From positions 1 through 64,000 of the forward strand of contig NZ_JAGHKQ010000001.1 in assembly GCF_017742235.1 (NCBI RefSeq): a stretch of 64,000 nt of DNA, given 5' to 3'. The position numbers and the translations under genes are program-made. Source of the stretch: Bacillus sp. 165. GTDB lineage: Bacteria; Bacillota; Bacilli; Bacillales; Bacillaceae_G. Below are positions 42,450-53,068 of the stretch, piece by piece. Numbering within the stretch: position 1 is the first letter of the stretch; the number at the start of each line of letters is the position of its first letter. Below the pieces are notes generated by a model, which saw nothing but the letters and a program-made list of their open reading frames with translations, ran no database searches and had not been told where the DNA came from.

Positions 42450-42477
42450 AAAACCGATGAGCATCCTCATCGGTTTT
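42450..42477 (-). terminator. Terminator of dedA-type gene
   Basis: AAAACCGATGAG and CTCATCGGTTTT form a 12-bp stem around CATC. Confidence 0.88.
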
Positions 42478-43078
42478 AACGTACAACACGTCGCTTTTTC
42501 ACCATATAATATGCTGCATACAGAGCGATAAATACAATAGCGGCCGCGATAAAGTACGGCATATATGGCTCTGCATAGTACTTGATTTGACGCCAGTTTG
42601 ATCCGAGCTGCTCCCCTAAAATTATAAAGAAAATAGACCACGGAATAACAGCAAGTACCGTATAAATAGTAAAACGCATCACCGGCATCTTTGCTAAGCC
42701 TGCTGGAATAGAAATAGCATGACGTACTACCGGAATAAAGCGGGCCGAGAAGATAACGCCTACCCCATATTTATTAAACCATTCTTCCGCCACATCCAAA
42801 TGCTTTTTCTTTATAAGCAAATATTTTCCATATTTCTCTACAAGCGGTCTTCCTCCATAATAACCAAGCCAGTATAAAAACAGCTGAGCTATTGTTCCGC
42901 CAATCGTTCCAGCAATAACAGCTCCAACAAAGTTCACCTTGTCTTGCGACACAAGGTAGCCAGCATATGATAACACGATTTCACTTGGAATCACTTCAAT
43001 CATTAATCCCAGCGCAATACCTAAATAACCAAGTTCCATAAAAAACTGCAATAACTCATTTACAATATTTGATAGCAT
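42476..43078 (-). CDS. DedA-family membrane protein
   Basis: The 200-residue protein has the DedA/SNARE-associated domain: EVIPSEIVLSYAGYLVSQ, GTIGGTIAQLFLYWLGYYGG and FARFIPVVRHAISIPAGLAKMP-like motifs (FSARFIPVVRH). Four to five helices, with a basic tail KKRRVVR. Recent work shows DedA proteins act as undecaprenyl-phosphate or PE flippases; here that is inference. RBS AGAGGAGAAG precedes the ATG. Confidence 0.92.
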   Translation of the reverse strand: MLSNIVNELLQFFMELGYLGIALGLMIEVIPSEIVLSYAGYLVSQDKVNFVGAVIAGTIGGTIAQLFLYWLGYYGGRPLVEKYGKYLLIKKKHLDVAEEWFNKYGVGVIFSARFIPVVRHAISIPAGLAKMPVMRFTIYTVLAVIPWSIFFIILGEQLGSNWRQIKYYAEPYMPYFIAAAIVFIALYAAYYMVKKRRVVR

Positions 43079-43342
43079 ACTCTTCTCCTCTACTGCTTAT
43101 GTACTCTAAATCATTATTCCATGAAACGCACAGCTTGCCAAGTACTTCCTTATTAGAGGATATGTAGGAAAAAGAGTGTCCATGCATCCAGGTTTCAATC
43201 GAGATGCACAGTTCTATATCAATCTGCATGATGCTGCTTCATTCTGATAGAGTTATAAGGTAATTTTAGGTCCTTATCTCCATATCTGTATGACCCTTGT
43301 AACTCTATATGTTTGAGAATTTTTCATCAAATTATGTTTCTA

Positions 43343-44131
43343 TTACTTTTCATGCAACACGTTCACATCAGGCTCCATCAGCCATCTATGTTCTTCTTCT
43401 ATGATTCGGTCAGTCCATGGATTATTTTGCAGGTGACGTATCATCCAGCAAAAGTACATGGCATAGCCGGGCGCTGTTGCTTGAGGATGATCGAGTTCAC
43501 CCGGAATCGTAATATAGCTGTTATGTTCCACGCGGTATGCTTCTGGTCCAACCATCGCACACCCAAAACCTTGAGGCTTATCAAAACGATAATAATACAC
43601 CTCGGGCTGATCATGATGATGAGGCGGATAACTTGACCAGCGACCCGGGTTGGATATTACCTCTCCAATAACTAAATTTGAGTATGGAGCATTGTTATAA
43701 TCAAAAATCGTCCGAATAACCCTTTCAGCCGTTCCATCCCATACACCTTCACCTGCAACAGTGCTGCCACACTCCTCGGGTGTATACAATTTGGGCTCAA
43801 AAAGGGCATCATTATCTGTTTTTTGAACCAGCACCTCGCTGTTGGAAACAGCAGTGATTGTTACTTCTATCTCTTTTGGAATATGTAGACACCATGGATC
43901 TTCTTCAAATACACTATTCCGCTTAATTTCATGATAGCTCCCATTCCACTCAAGACGAACCTCCCCCTGAAGCAAGAGAATAGCCGACTCTTTCCTTCCA
44001 TCCAAAAGAACCACCGTTTCTCCTTCTGTTATAGAATAGATGCCAATATCCTGGAGCATATCAGGATGTTTGTCTTTCATATCTGTAATCTTTGTGTATC
44101 CTCGTTTTAATGTACCTAATTTTTCATACAT
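43343..44131 (-). CDS. iolB: 5-deoxy-glucuronate isomerase IolB
   Basis: The 262-residue double cupin converts 5-deoxy-D-glucuronate to 2-deoxy-5-keto-gluconate in myo-inositol breakdown. Metal-binding residues are in SSYPPHHHDQPEVYYYRFDKPQGFG and DHPQATAPGYAMYFCW. The last gene of the iol unit; RBS GAGGAGGGAAAAGGG. The 110-bp gap to iolE has no hairpin, so it is cotranscribed. B. subtilis has iolB near the start of its operon; here it is last. Confidence 0.95.
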   Translation of the reverse strand: MYEKLGTLKRGYTKITDMKDKHPDMLQDIGIYSITEGETVVLLDGRKESAILLLQGEVRLEWNGSYHEIKRNSVFEEDPWCLHIPKEIEVTITAVSNSEVLVQKTDNDALFEPKLYTPEECGSTVAGEGVWDGTAERVIRTIFDYNNAPYSNLVIGEVISNPGRWSSYPPHHHDQPEVYYYRFDKPQGFGCAMVGPEAYRVEHNSYITIPGELDHPQATAPGYAMYFCWMIRHLQNNPWTDRIIEEEHRWLMEPDVNVLHEK

Positions 44132-44242
44132 TCCCTTTTCCCTCCTCTACACCTCTGATGTCGTTTCACATTGTCTATGACTGCTAACTACTAAGAAACA
44201 TACTCCTTCTTCCCGCTTCACTATCGGTATTGTTATTCCCCC

Positions 44243-45139
44243 TTACAACCCGCTTGTTTCACGAATATAAGCTCGTGCTTTTAAAGCATACTCCAAAGGG
44301 TTCGCTATCGCTGGGTCTTGTTCGGCTTCAACCACAAGCCACCCTTTGTAGCCAGCTGCAGCTAAAGCTGCAAATACCGGCTTAAAGTCAATAACGCCGT
44401 CACCGGGTACCGTAAATACTCCAGCTTTTACAGCTTGAAGAAAGCTCAGCTTTTCTTCCCGAACCTTATTTACTACATCAATCCGAACATCCTTTAAATG
44501 AACATGATAAATACGATCTATATGTTTACGGAGTACCTGTATATAATCTTCCCCCGAGAATACAAGGTGTCCTGTATCATATAATAGCGACACTTTGGCT
44601 GGATCTGTTTCTGCCATCAGCCGGTCAATTTCTTCTATGGTTTGAATTCCCGTTCCCATATGATGGTGATAAACGATTTTCATCCCTTTTTCAGAGGCAA
44701 GATCACCAAGCAAGTGAAGCCCTTTTACTAACAGCTTCCATTCTTCATCTGTAAATACTGGCTTACTTTCAAACAGTGCCGTATTCATCTGCCCCTGAAT
44801 ACTATTACCTTGTTCAGATACAACAATCACTTTTGCACCCATCTCATATAAAAAGTCCCTATGTTCAATAAATGCTTTTGTAGTTTCCTCCATTGGCTTC
44901 GAAGTCAAAACGGCACTGAACCAGGCACTTGCAATTTCAAGTCCCCGTAATGATAATGCCTTTTTTAACACTGTCGTATTGCGCGGGTACTTATTCCCTA
45001 CCTCACTGCCGGAAAATCCCGCAAGCGCCATTTCACTAACACACTGCTCGAAGGTGATGTCTCCTCCAAGCTCTGGCATATCATCATTCGTCCATCCAAT
45101 TGGCGCAATGGCCAGCTTCACATCTTGAAACATCTTCAC
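44243..45139 (-). CDS. iolE: Inosose dehydratase IolE
   Basis: The 298-residue TIM-barrel enzyme dehydrates 2-keto-myo-inositol to 3D-trihydroxycyclohexane-1,2-dione. It shows [17 protein letters not shown] at the start and the metal-site segments [10 protein letters not shown] and [10 protein letters not shown], with HVHLKDVR. The gene begins five bases after the end of iolD and has RBS AGGGGGAGTG. Confidence 0.95.
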   Translation of the reverse strand: MKMFQDVKLAIAPIGWTNDDMPELGGDITFEQCVSEMALAGFSGSEVGNKYPRNTTVLKKALSLRGLEIASAWFSAVLTSKPMEETTKAFIEHRDFLYEMGAKVIVVSEQGNSIQGQMNTALFESKPVFTDEEWKLLVKGLHLLGDLASEKGMKIVYHHHMGTGIQTIEEIDRLMAETDPAKVSLLYDTGHLVFSGEDYIQVLRKHIDRIYHVHLKDVRIDVVNKVREEKLSFLQAVKAGVFTVPGDGVIDFKPVFAALAAAGYKGWLVVEAEQDPAIANPLEYALKARAYIRETSGL

Positions 45140-45144
45140 TCCCC

Positions 45145-47064
45145 CTAATAAGAACGTGCTTTTACAAGATAAGATTCTTTATTATGAAAAGCGGATTGGA
45201 TACTTTCCTTCGCTGCTATTTCAGCTACACCGACATGCCACCAGGAACCATAGCCGTGAGTCATGGTTTTTGGAAGAACTTTAATATCCATCAGTGTACT
45301 GACCGCTTGCTTTTTCGCATCTATAATCGCTGCTTCTAGTTCCTCCATCGTTCGAACCGAATATGTTTTTAGACCATAACCTTCTCCTATTTTTGCATAG
45401 TCAATGGTCATAATTTGACCGTCCAGCTTTCCTGTTTCTGGGTTTCGTTTTCGGAATTCAGTAGCAAAGCTGTCCATGCCATTTTCCATTTGCAGGTTAT
45501 TGATGCAGCCAAACCCGGAATTATCAAAAAGAAGGACATTGATTTTTTTACCTTCCTGAATGCTCGTAATGAGTTCAGAATGAAGCATTAAATAACTCCC
45601 ATCCCCTGCCATTGCGTATACTTCCTTGTCAGGTTCTGCCAGCTTTGCCCCAAACGCGCCCGCAACCTCATAACCCATACAAGAATAGCCGTATTCCATA
45701 TGATAGGTATTCCGAGCTTTTGAAATCCACATACGTTGGAGGTCTCCTGGCAGACTGCCGGCTGCACCGACAATCACCGCGTTATCATCGATCAGCTCAT
45801 TGACCTTACCGATAACACTTGTCTGTGTTAGTTCCGACCCGAATGCTTCTTTATATTCAGGAAGCCTATCATCCAATTGTCCGGCAATTTCAGGTATAGA
45901 GCCTTCTCTATATGTAACTCTCGTCAGCCGAGTTAGTTCTTCTTCCCACTCTTTCTTAGCTTCAACAATCTCATTTCCATAGGAAGCGCGATACTCTCCC
46001 AGTCCCAAAGCAATCGCTTCAAGTCCTGCCTTTGCATCCGCTACCACCTTCACAGCATCCAATTTCGCTGCGTGGAAATCTGAAATGTTGATAGTTAACA
46101 CTTCTGCATCAGCAAACAATTGCTTCGAAGCAGTTGTAAAATCAGTAAAGCGAGTTCCTACGGCGATGATTAAATCAGCATCCTTTGCAATAGTATTAGC
46201 TGCTGCATTTCCTGTAACGCCTAGCCCCCCTAAATTAAGAGGATGAAAGCTTTCGACTCCGCTTTTTCCTGCCTGTGTTTCCCCAAATGGAATATGAAAC
46301 TTTTTCGCAAATTGAAGAAAGGTTTCAGCTGCTTCTGAATAGCGCACACCCCCACCTAAAATCAATAACGGCTTCTTCTTAGATTGAATGAGATTTACTG
46401 CATCACGCACACTTTCCATAGAAGGCTGCTGCCGCTCAATTCGATGAACTCGTTTTACAAAAAATGATTCTGGAAAATCCCAAGCTTCCCCTTGTACATC
46501 TTGCGGAAGAGCAACAGTAACCGCTCCTGTATCTGCAGGGTTAGTTAAAACACGCATCGCATTCAGTAATGCTGACATCAATTGCTCCGGACGGTTGATT
46601 CGGTCCCAATATTTACTTACAGCACGGAAAGCGTCATTTGTAGAAATAGATAAATCATGTGTCTGTTCAATTTGCTGTAAAACAGGATCTGGCTGGCGCG
46701 TTGCAAAAACATCTCCAGGCAGGAATAGAACTGGAATATTATTAGCTGTTGCAGTAGCGGCAGACGTAATCATATTGGCTGAACCAGGTCCAACTGAAGC
46801 TGTACATGCCATAATCTGTTTTCGGTGCTTTTGCTTGGCAAAAGCTATTGCTGCATTTGCCATCCCTTGCTCATTCCGGCCTTGGTACACCTCTAACTCT
46901 CCAGGATTTTCTTCCAATGCCTGACCGAGCCCTAAGACGTTACCGTGTCCAAAAATTGTAAAAATCCCCTTAATAAAACGTTGCTGCTTGCCATCAAATT
47001 CTACATATTGTGCATTCAAAAATTGCACAAGTGCCTGAGAAGTTGTCAAACGAATTGTATTCAT
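45145..47064 (-). CDS. iolD: Trihydroxycyclohexane-1,2-dione hydrolase IolD (ThDP-dependent)
   Basis: The start is ATG 47064 ([16 protein letters not shown]) behind GAGGGGAG; the frame opens 21 codons earlier. The 639-residue enzyme has the three-domain ThDP layout. The N-terminal pyrimidine domain has [14 protein letters not shown] and [14 protein letters not shown], and the ThDP-binding motif is [29 protein letters not shown]. It opens the trione ring to 5-deoxy-glucuronate. A small hairpin separates it from iolA. Confidence 0.95.
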   Translation of the reverse strand: MNTIRLTTSQALVQFLNAQYVEFDGKQQRFIKGIFTIFGHGNVLGLGQALEENPGELEVYQGRNEQGMANAAIAFAKQKHRKQIMACTASVGPGSANMITSAATATANNIPVLFLPGDVFATRQPDPVLQQIEQTHDLSISTNDAFRAVSKYWDRINRPEQLMSALLNAMRVLTNPADTGAVTVALPQDVQGEAWDFPESFFVKRVHRIERQQPSMESVRDAVNLIQSKKKPLLILGGGVRYSEAAETFLQFAKKFHIPFGETQAGKSGVESFHPLNLGGLGVTGNAAANTIAKDADLIIAVGTRFTDFTTASKQLFADAEVLTINISDFHAAKLDAVKVVADAKAGLEAIALGLGEYRASYGNEIVEAKKEWEEELTRLTRVTYREGSIPEIAGQLDDRLPEYKEAFGSELTQTSVIGKVNELIDDNAVIVGAAGSLPGDLQRMWISKARNTYHMEYGYSCMGYEVAGAFGAKLAEPDKEVYAMAGDGSYLMLHSELITSIQEGKKINVLLFDNSGFGCINNLQMENGMDSFATEFRKRNPETGKLDGQIMTIDYAKIGEGYGLKTYSVRTMEELEAAIIDAKKQAVSTLMDIKVLPKTMTHGYGSWWHVGVAEIAAKESIQSAFHNKESYLVKARSY

Positions 47065-47148
47065 AATCAATTCTCCCCTCGTTCCAAACATTAGCATTCT
47101 ATTTTTTGATTCTTGAAATATATACAATTCTAGAAATTTATAAAAAAG

Positions 47149-47180
47149 AAGGGAAGCAACACTCGATTACTACTTCCCTT
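47149..47180 (-). terminator. Hairpin between iolA and iolD
   Basis: AAGGGAAG and CTTCCCTT arms, with a T-rich tail on the minus strand. It may be a partial terminator inside the iol unit. Confidence 0.55.
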
Positions 47181-47188
47181 TTATTTCG

Positions 47189-48649
47189 TTACACGTATCG
47201 GGCGGTCAGCATTTTCTTTCGGGTATAGAATTCTACCCCGTCTGTACCGTTAGCATGAAGATCCCCATAGAAAGAATCTTTGTGGCCAGAGAATGGGAAG
47301 AATGCCATAGGGGCAGGAACGCCAATATTTACACCGAGCATACCTGCATCAATCTTCTCTCGGAACTGGCGAATTGCTGAGGCACTGTCCGTATATATAC
47401 AAGCACCATTCGCAAAAGTAGATCTATTCGCTATTTCAATACCTTCCATTAAATCTTTGACTCGTATGATTGATAATACGGGTGCAAAAATTTCATCTGT
47501 CCAAATTTTCATTTCTTGTGTGACATTATCAAAAATCGTCGGTCCAATAAAGTAACCATTTCTATTCACCGCTTCGTCCTGACGTCCGTCGCGGAGCAAA
47601 GTTGCCCCCTCTTTAATTCCAGATTTGATGTAATCAAGTGTCCGCTGTTTATGGCTTTCGCGTATAACTGGTCCTAAAAATACTCCTTCATCCAAACCAT
47701 TTCCGATTACAATATCATTCGCCGCCTTTTTCAATCTTTCAATTAATTCATCCGCAACTGACTCTTCTACCGCTACAACAGCTGCTGCCATACACCGCTC
47801 GCCAGCTGAACCAAAAGCCGCACTAGTAATTTGCGAGACAGCTATATCCAAATTAGCATCCTTTAAAACGATGGAGTGATTTTTTGCTCCTGCAAGTGCT
47901 TGCACACGCTTTAGGTTTGCAGTGCCCGTTTTATACACATATTCCGCTACAGGCTGCGAGCCGACAAAGCTAATTGCCTTCACCAGCTTATGTTCTAACA
48001 AACCATTTACAACTTCATGCGCGCCATTCACAATATTTAATACACCTTTTGGAAGCCCTGCTTCTTCGAACAATTCCGCCAGACGAGCTGCTAAAAGAGG
48101 AGTACGCTCCGATGGCTTTAACACAAATGTATTTCCACAAGCGATAGCCAGCGGGAACATCCAGCATGGAACCATCATCGGGAAGTTAAATGGTGTAATT
48201 CCGCCTACTACACCGATTGGATAACGATACATGCCAGATTCTAGCCCTGCTGCAATATCAGGAAGCTGCTTACCCATTAGCAAGGTCGGAGCACCTGCCG
48301 CAAATTCTACACACTCAATGCCGCGAAGAACTTCACCATGTGCCTCGGCATAGCTTTTTCCATTTTCAATCGTGACGAGCTTGGCTAATTCATCCCAATG
48401 CTCTATAAGCAGCTGCTGGTATTTAAAAAGAATCCGTCCGCGTTTTGGAACAGGTACTTGCGACCATGTTTGAAATGCTTCATTTGCAGCATGGACAGCC
48501 TGATCAACTTCATCTTTTGTTGAAAGAGAAACAATTGCCAATTCTTCTCCCGTCGCTGGATTGTAAACCATTTCTGTTTTGTTCGATGAGCTCTCAACCC
48601 AATCTCCGCCGATATAATTCTTTAACGTTCTTACAGTCGTTACAGTCAT
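47189..48649 (-). CDS. iolA: Methylmalonate-semialdehyde dehydrogenase IolA/MmsA
   Basis: The 486-residue CoA-acylating aldehyde dehydrogenase converts malonate semialdehyde to acetyl-CoA and CO2. It has the cofactor region [20 protein letters not shown], the motif [18 protein letters not shown] and the catalytic Cys in [28 protein letters not shown] is the family C-terminal signature. The gene lies between iolC and iolD in the same direction; RBS AAAGGGAGAA. Confidence 0.94.
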   Translation of the reverse strand: MTVTTVRTLKNYIGGDWVESSSNKTEMVYNPATGEELAIVSLSTKDEVDQAVHAANEAFQTWSQVPVPKRGRILFKYQQLLIEHWDELAKLVTIENGKSYAEAHGEVLRGIECVEFAAGAPTLLMGKQLPDIAAGLESGMYRYPIGVVGGITPFNFPMMVPCWMFPLAIACGNTFVLKPSERTPLLAARLAELFEEAGLPKGVLNIVNGAHEVVNGLLEHKLVKAISFVGSQPVAEYVYKTGTANLKRVQALAGAKNHSIVLKDANLDIAVSQITSAAFGSAGERCMAAAVVAVEESVADELIERLKKAANDIVIGNGLDEGVFLGPVIRESHKQRTLDYIKSGIKEGATLLRDGRQDEAVNRNGYFIGPTIFDNVTQEMKIWTDEIFAPVLSIIRVKDLMEGIEIANRSTFANGACIYTDSASAIRQFREKIDAGMLGVNIGVPAPMAFFPFSGHKDSFYGDLHANGTDGVEFYTRKKMLTARYV

Positions 48650-48679
48650 TTACAATTCTCCCTTTCCTTTGTCACAGCC

Positions 48680-49681
48680 TTAAATTAGTTCATAAACGGC
48701 TGTTTCCATATAATTAAAAAGCTCATCCTTTGTCGGCATTGCATCCGAGCAGCTATGACGCGAAATAACGATAGAGGCCGATGCGCTCCCCATTTTCATG
48801 GCTTCCGCAACGTCTTTTCCATCCATCAGTCCCAAAATAAATGCTGATGCATAGGAATCTCCCGCACCAAATGTCTTCAGTACATTCGTCCGGAATACAC
48901 CGCTTCGATGCAATGCACCATCCTTCGTATATGCAATCGATCCCGTTCCGCCGTGTTTAATGACTACCAGCTCCGCTCGGTATGAAAACCAACGTGATGC
49001 CGTATAATCATCATTGGATTCTGTAATATTTAATAATTTTTCCATCATATCGAACTCTTCACGAGTACCGATGATAACATCGCATTTTTCAGCAGCAAGA
49101 TTGTAATAAACCGCTGTTTCCGCTTCATCTGTCCAGGTGTAAGCTCGATAGTCGAGATCAAAAATAACAGTTACCCCGTTTTTCACTGCATATTCTATTG
49201 CAAGAAATACCGCTTCCCGTGACGGACTTTTGGCTAGTGCGGTTCCAGACACTAGCAATACTTTCGACTGTTTAATATACTCTTCATCAATATCAGATGG
49301 GTGAAGCTTTAAATCCGCTGCATTGTCACGGTACATTAAAATGCTGCAATCATTCGGACTTTTAATTTCAGTAAAAGCAAGTCCAGTTACAGCTCCAGTA
49401 CGATCAATCTTGACTCCTGTTGTATCAATTTTATTTGTTTCTAAATATTCCGTTATAAAACGACCCATTTGGTCATCAGATACTTTACCAATAAATCCTG
49501 TTTTCTGTCCGAGCCGTGCTGACCCTATTGCAATATTGGCAGGAGAGCCACCAACATATTTCGTAAAGGTACGCGTTTGTTCCATCGGACGATTGATTTC
49601 ATTGGCATTCAGGTCAATGCACAGCCTTCCTACAGCAATTAAGTCAAATGACCGCGTTTGGTCAAACTTAAGAGGGTTCAT
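48680..49681 (-). CDS. iolC: 5-dehydro-2-deoxygluconokinase IolC
   Basis: The 333-residue PfkB-family kinase phosphorylates 2-deoxy-5-keto-gluconate. It shows the substrate motif KYVGGSPANIAIGSARLG, GKVSDDQMG, and the PfkB C-terminal signature with catalytic Asp in TFGAGDSYASAF. DLDYRAYTW is typical of IolC. The stop is 31 bp before iolA. Confidence 0.93.
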   Translation of the reverse strand: MNPLKFDQTRSFDLIAVGRLCIDLNANEINRPMEQTRTFTKYVGGSPANIAIGSARLGQKTGFIGKVSDDQMGRFITEYLETNKIDTTGVKIDRTGAVTGLAFTEIKSPNDCSILMYRDNAADLKLHPSDIDEEYIKQSKVLLVSGTALAKSPSREAVFLAIEYAVKNGVTVIFDLDYRAYTWTDEAETAVYYNLAAEKCDVIIGTREEFDMMEKLLNITESNDDYTASRWFSYRAELVVIKHGGTGSIAYTKDGALHRSGVFRTNVLKTFGAGDSYASAFILGLMDGKDVAEAMKMGSASASIVISRHSCSDAMPTKDELFNYMETAVYELI

Positions 49682-49800
49682 ATACCACCAAGCCTTCCTG
49701 TTTATCTGTTACTTCGCTGTAACACTATTCAATTACTACTTGTGTTTGAATCGCTTCACATATCCATAAGTCAGTAGCTTTTATCGCGGAAGTATTATCA

Positions 49801-50826
49801 TTAAACTGTAGCCGCAGATTGACCGACTAGCTGAACCTGTATAGGTGCACCCGTTTCAAGAGATGTTCTTGCAGCTTGTGCAATTAATTCTGCCTGTAAA
49901 CCATCGATGCCGCTGCAGCTGACTTCTTTATTCTCAAGAATTGCATTGATAAACTCCATAGCTTCATCAAAATATGCCTGTGCATAGCGCTCTAGGAAAA
50001 AGTGCAATGGTTTTTCTTTTGTCACGTGTTGTGCATTTGAAATTTCAACCGTATTCGCTCTGTTGTTATCAGCTTGTGCCGCTCCTTTGTTACCAAAGAT
50101 TTCGAGACGCTGGTCATAGCCATATACTGCACTACGGCTGTTATCAATTACACCGAGAGCACCATTCGCAAACTTTAATGAAATAACAGCTGTATCAATA
50201 TCGCCCGCTTCTCCAATTGCTGGATTGACAAGCACAGCTCCGTTCACATAAACCTCCACTACTTCACTATTCATGATATAGCGTGCCATATCAAAGTCGT
50301 GAATTGTCATATCCATGAAAATCCCGCCAGACGTTTTTATGTAATCTATACTTGGAGGTTGCGGATCACGTGATGTAATGCGCAAGATATGCGGCGTACC
50401 AATTTCACCTGATTGAACAACTTCTTGAATTTTCCGGAAATTAAAATCAAACCGGCGGTTAAAACCAACCTGCAGCTTAACACCAGCCTTTTGAACAGCT
50501 TCAAGTGCCGATTTCGTTTCTTTTACGGAAAAGCTAACTGGTTTTTCACAAAAAATATGTTTGCCTGCTGCAGCCGCTTCTATAATTAAATTGGCATGAG
50601 TAGTAGTAGGGGTACAGATAAAAACCGCATGAATTTCAGGATCGTTCAAAATATCTTGGTAGTCGGCCGTTACTACTTCAATTTCTGTTTCCTGTGCCCA
50701 TTCATCCAAATGGTCAATGACAACATCGGAGATACTCTTTACCCTCACCTGTGGAATTTTTCTTAAATTACCTGCATGAATTTTTCCAATTCGTCCCGCA
50801 CCAATAATACCTATTGTCAATTTCAT
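49801..50826 (-). CDS. iolG: Inositol 2-dehydrogenase IolG
   Basis: The 341-residue NAD-dependent enzyme oxidises myo-inositol to 2-keto-myo-inositol (inosose). The Rossmann motif GIIGAGRIGKIHAGN, the EKP motif IFCEKPVSFSVKET and KLQVGFNRRFDFNF with TIHDFDMARY match GFO/IDH/MOCA inositol dehydrogenases. It starts the iol gene block after a terminator; RBS AAGGAGGG. It may have its own promoter. Confidence 0.9.
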   Translation of the reverse strand: MKLTIGIIGAGRIGKIHAGNLRKIPQVRVKSISDVVIDHLDEWAQETEIEVVTADYQDILNDPEIHAVFICTPTTTHANLIIEAAAAGKHIFCEKPVSFSVKETKSALEAVQKAGVKLQVGFNRRFDFNFRKIQEVVQSGEIGTPHILRITSRDPQPPSIDYIKTSGGIFMDMTIHDFDMARYIMNSEVVEVYVNGAVLVNPAIGEAGDIDTAVISLKFANGALGVIDNSRSAVYGYDQRLEIFGNKGAAQADNNRANTVEISNAQHVTKEKPLHFFLERYAQAYFDEAMEFINAILENKEVSCSGIDGLQAELIAQAARTSLETGAPIQVQLVGQSAATV

Positions 50827-50908
50827 GAATTGAACCCTCCTTATTTGTCATCCAATACTTATTGAGTATCTAGTACCTCATAACAACCTTGGCTGATTGT
50901 AATAAAAT

Positions 50909-50939
50909 GCGTAAAGGTCACTACGGAAAACCTTTACGC
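50909..50939 (-). terminator. Terminator between GH38 gene and iolG
   Basis: GCGTAAAGGT and ACCTTTACGC form a 10-bp stem with an AT-rich tail. It splits the locus into an upstream glycoside unit and the iol unit. Confidence 0.75.
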
Positions 50940-50950
50940 TACTACTAGCC

Positions 50951-53059
50951 TTAGTGTGATTTCAGTTTTAAAATAAACCTGCTTTTCCCATCTTCTTCAT
51001 ACCACATGGGGAAATTAGTTCCCCAAACATTGTTATAAAGATTAAAATAGAATCCATCTTCTAATGGAGCGAAGGTATTGTTAAATTGCAGCAATCGCTT
51101 TTCACCAGGTGACACAAGTGGCGAATCTTTCGTCTCAATAACGGCTTCCGCTTCTGCTCCTGCATAATACAGACCTTTATCCACACAATGAAGGTTACGA
51201 TTTCCGTTTTTTACAACTTCAAGTGGAGATAGACGTTCACCCAGCTTATCCATTTTCCACATGTTAGGATTATCCACCCTTAGCGCAACTGAGAACCACA
51301 TTGCCTCTGGCAGGCGATTTGCTTCCTTATCAAACCACTGAAGCTCAATTTCAACTTGATCATTTGAAAATTTATATAGAATAATAACTTCTCTTGGAGC
51401 ACCTAATGCTGCAATGGCATAGTTTGGCAAACATAAATGAACTATCACGTTATCACTCTCAGGCTTTTCGACCTTACTAATAGAAAGAACTAAAGGCTGA
51501 TAGATTTCATGCTTCGGCCTTGGAGAAATGAGCTCTATGCCTGGTTTTCCTTGGTCCGCCTCCGACCAGTGGTAGGTTTGACTGATATTCTCCACATACT
51601 CTTCAAACCATTTCGTATAATTCTCTACTCCAAACGATTCATACTCCAGCAGACCAATCCGTTTCGCCCACTCTTTTCCATTACTATCTATTAAACTAGT
51701 AATAGAGCCATCCTTTGCAAACACAACAGTAAAACCGCCAAGGGAATATGAATAGTTTGTATTTAACTTTACATTGCCCACTTCCAGCTTTTGTGCATCT
51801 AGCTTTTCGAACGCTCGATACACTTCCTTTTGCCGCTCAGCTGATAAAGCCGCAACCGCTTTTTGAATATAACCGCGCTGCTCTCTCCAGGATTCTTCAA
51901 ATAATTGATAGCTTTGCCTTTTATCTGAATCTGAAAAAACTTTTTTTGATAAGCGATCAAACTCATCCATTGCGAATGAACCGATATAGCTATACTTATC
52001 CGGTACCGAGTCCTCCTCGATGAAATTTTTCTTCCTCGCTCGATTAAAATCATTCTTTGCATAATTTTTATAATCATTAAGATATTTCTTTTCATCCAAT
52101 CCCCATGTATGCTCCGGAATCAATAGCAGCCAGTCAGAAAATCGCTTATACTCTTCACTGGATATATCCATCTTCTCTTCATATATCCATCGATTTCGAA
52201 GCCTAAGTAATTCTCGGTATTGTGCTACCTTTTTGGGATCAGTAGCTACACCGTGAATCCATGAATCACCAATTTCCTCACAGATAACAGGCAACGTATG
52301 TTTTATCTCCTGTATCTTAGCAGCAAACACATCCATAGTTGAAGCCTTGATGATCGCGTTAGGAAACCTTTCTTGTAACCTCGTAAACTCAGCTTTTATA
52401 TCCTCAATTGAAGGTGGTCCGCAATTATCACCCGTATGTGCAAACACCATAACTTCTTTTAATCCATCCAAATTCAGAATGTCCCCATAATTGTCAGCAT
52501 AGTTTACAATCACTTCTGAACCGTCGTTCCCTTTCCATACAAAAATCGATGGAACGGAAGGAACCTTTGAGGCTGGATTCACTCCGATATGAAAATATCG
52601 GATGCCATTACTTGCCAAATAAGGAATGAGTGCTTTTGTATGACCCGGCACATCGGTCATTTTTGCCGAAATTGTGGTCTTCCCATATTGCACATCTAAC
52701 CGTTTGGCGATTGATAATCCATATTGAAATAACTCGGCATCCATTAATTCCGTATGTGTCGTAAAAGGCAAACCATGCCATGAAATAAATCCTTTGTCGA
52801 TTGCTCTCTCCATTTTTTGCTTTTCTTCTGGATTTGCTTGTTTTAAATACTCCTGAATTAGCCAGGACCCTGTAGTCCAGACAAATCCAACAGAAGTATC
52901 TTCTTTCTCAAGACTTTCTGCCAGATGGATAGCTTTTGGGATATACGACTTTATATATTGTTCGGTCACATTTTCTGCTAAATCGGTAAAACCAATATCT
53001 AGATGCGTTTTGAAAATAACATGCACTACTTCGATATCCTTCATGTTGCTGTTCACCAC
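50951..53059 (-). CDS. GH38-type alpha-mannosidase-like glycosidase (DUF5054)
   Basis: The 702-residue protein has a GH38 N-terminal domain with the metal motif VIFKTHLDIGFTD (His and Asp), the nucleophile region AKMTDVPGHTKALIPYL and HTGDNCGPP. The middle domain follows with HTWGLDEKKYLND, and beta-sandwich domains make up the C-terminal 250 residues (YSYSLGGFTVVFAKDG, FGVENYTKW). There is no signal peptide, so it acts inside the cell on an imported substrate. GH38 enzymes hydrolyse alpha-mannosides; DUF5054 members are less defined. It lies 9 bp after the isomerase gene, and before the iol genes. Confidence 0.85.
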   Translation of the reverse strand: MVNSNMKDIEVVHVIFKTHLDIGFTDLAENVTEQYIKSYIPKAIHLAESLEKEDTSVGFVWTTGSWLIQEYLKQANPEEKQKMERAIDKGFISWHGLPFTTHTELMDAELFQYGLSIAKRLDVQYGKTTISAKMTDVPGHTKALIPYLASNGIRYFHIGVNPASKVPSVPSIFVWKGNDGSEVIVNYADNYGDILNLDGLKEVMVFAHTGDNCGPPSIEDIKAEFTRLQERFPNAIIKASTMDVFAAKIQEIKHTLPVICEEIGDSWIHGVATDPKKVAQYRELLRLRNRWIYEEKMDISSEEYKRFSDWLLLIPEHTWGLDEKKYLNDYKNYAKNDFNRARKKNFIEEDSVPDKYSYIGSFAMDEFDRLSKKVFSDSDKRQSYQLFEESWREQRGYIQKAVAALSAERQKEVYRAFEKLDAQKLEVGNVKLNTNYSYSLGGFTVVFAKDGSITSLIDSNGKEWAKRIGLLEYESFGVENYTKWFEEYVENISQTYHWSEADQGKPGIELISPRPKHEIYQPLVLSISKVEKPESDNVIVHLCLPNYAIAALGAPREVIILYKFSNDQVEIELQWFDKEANRLPEAMWFSVALRVDNPNMWKMDKLGERLSPLEVVKNGNRNLHCVDKGLYYAGAEAEAVIETKDSPLVSPGEKRLLQFNNTFAPLEDGFYFNLYNNVWGTNFPMWYEEDGKSRFILKLKSH

Positions 53060-53068
53060 CTTATGTTT

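Noticed and set aside
49323-49769. 148-codon plus-strand frame opposite iolC
   Set aside because: It is antisense of a clearly conserved kinase gene and has no RBS.
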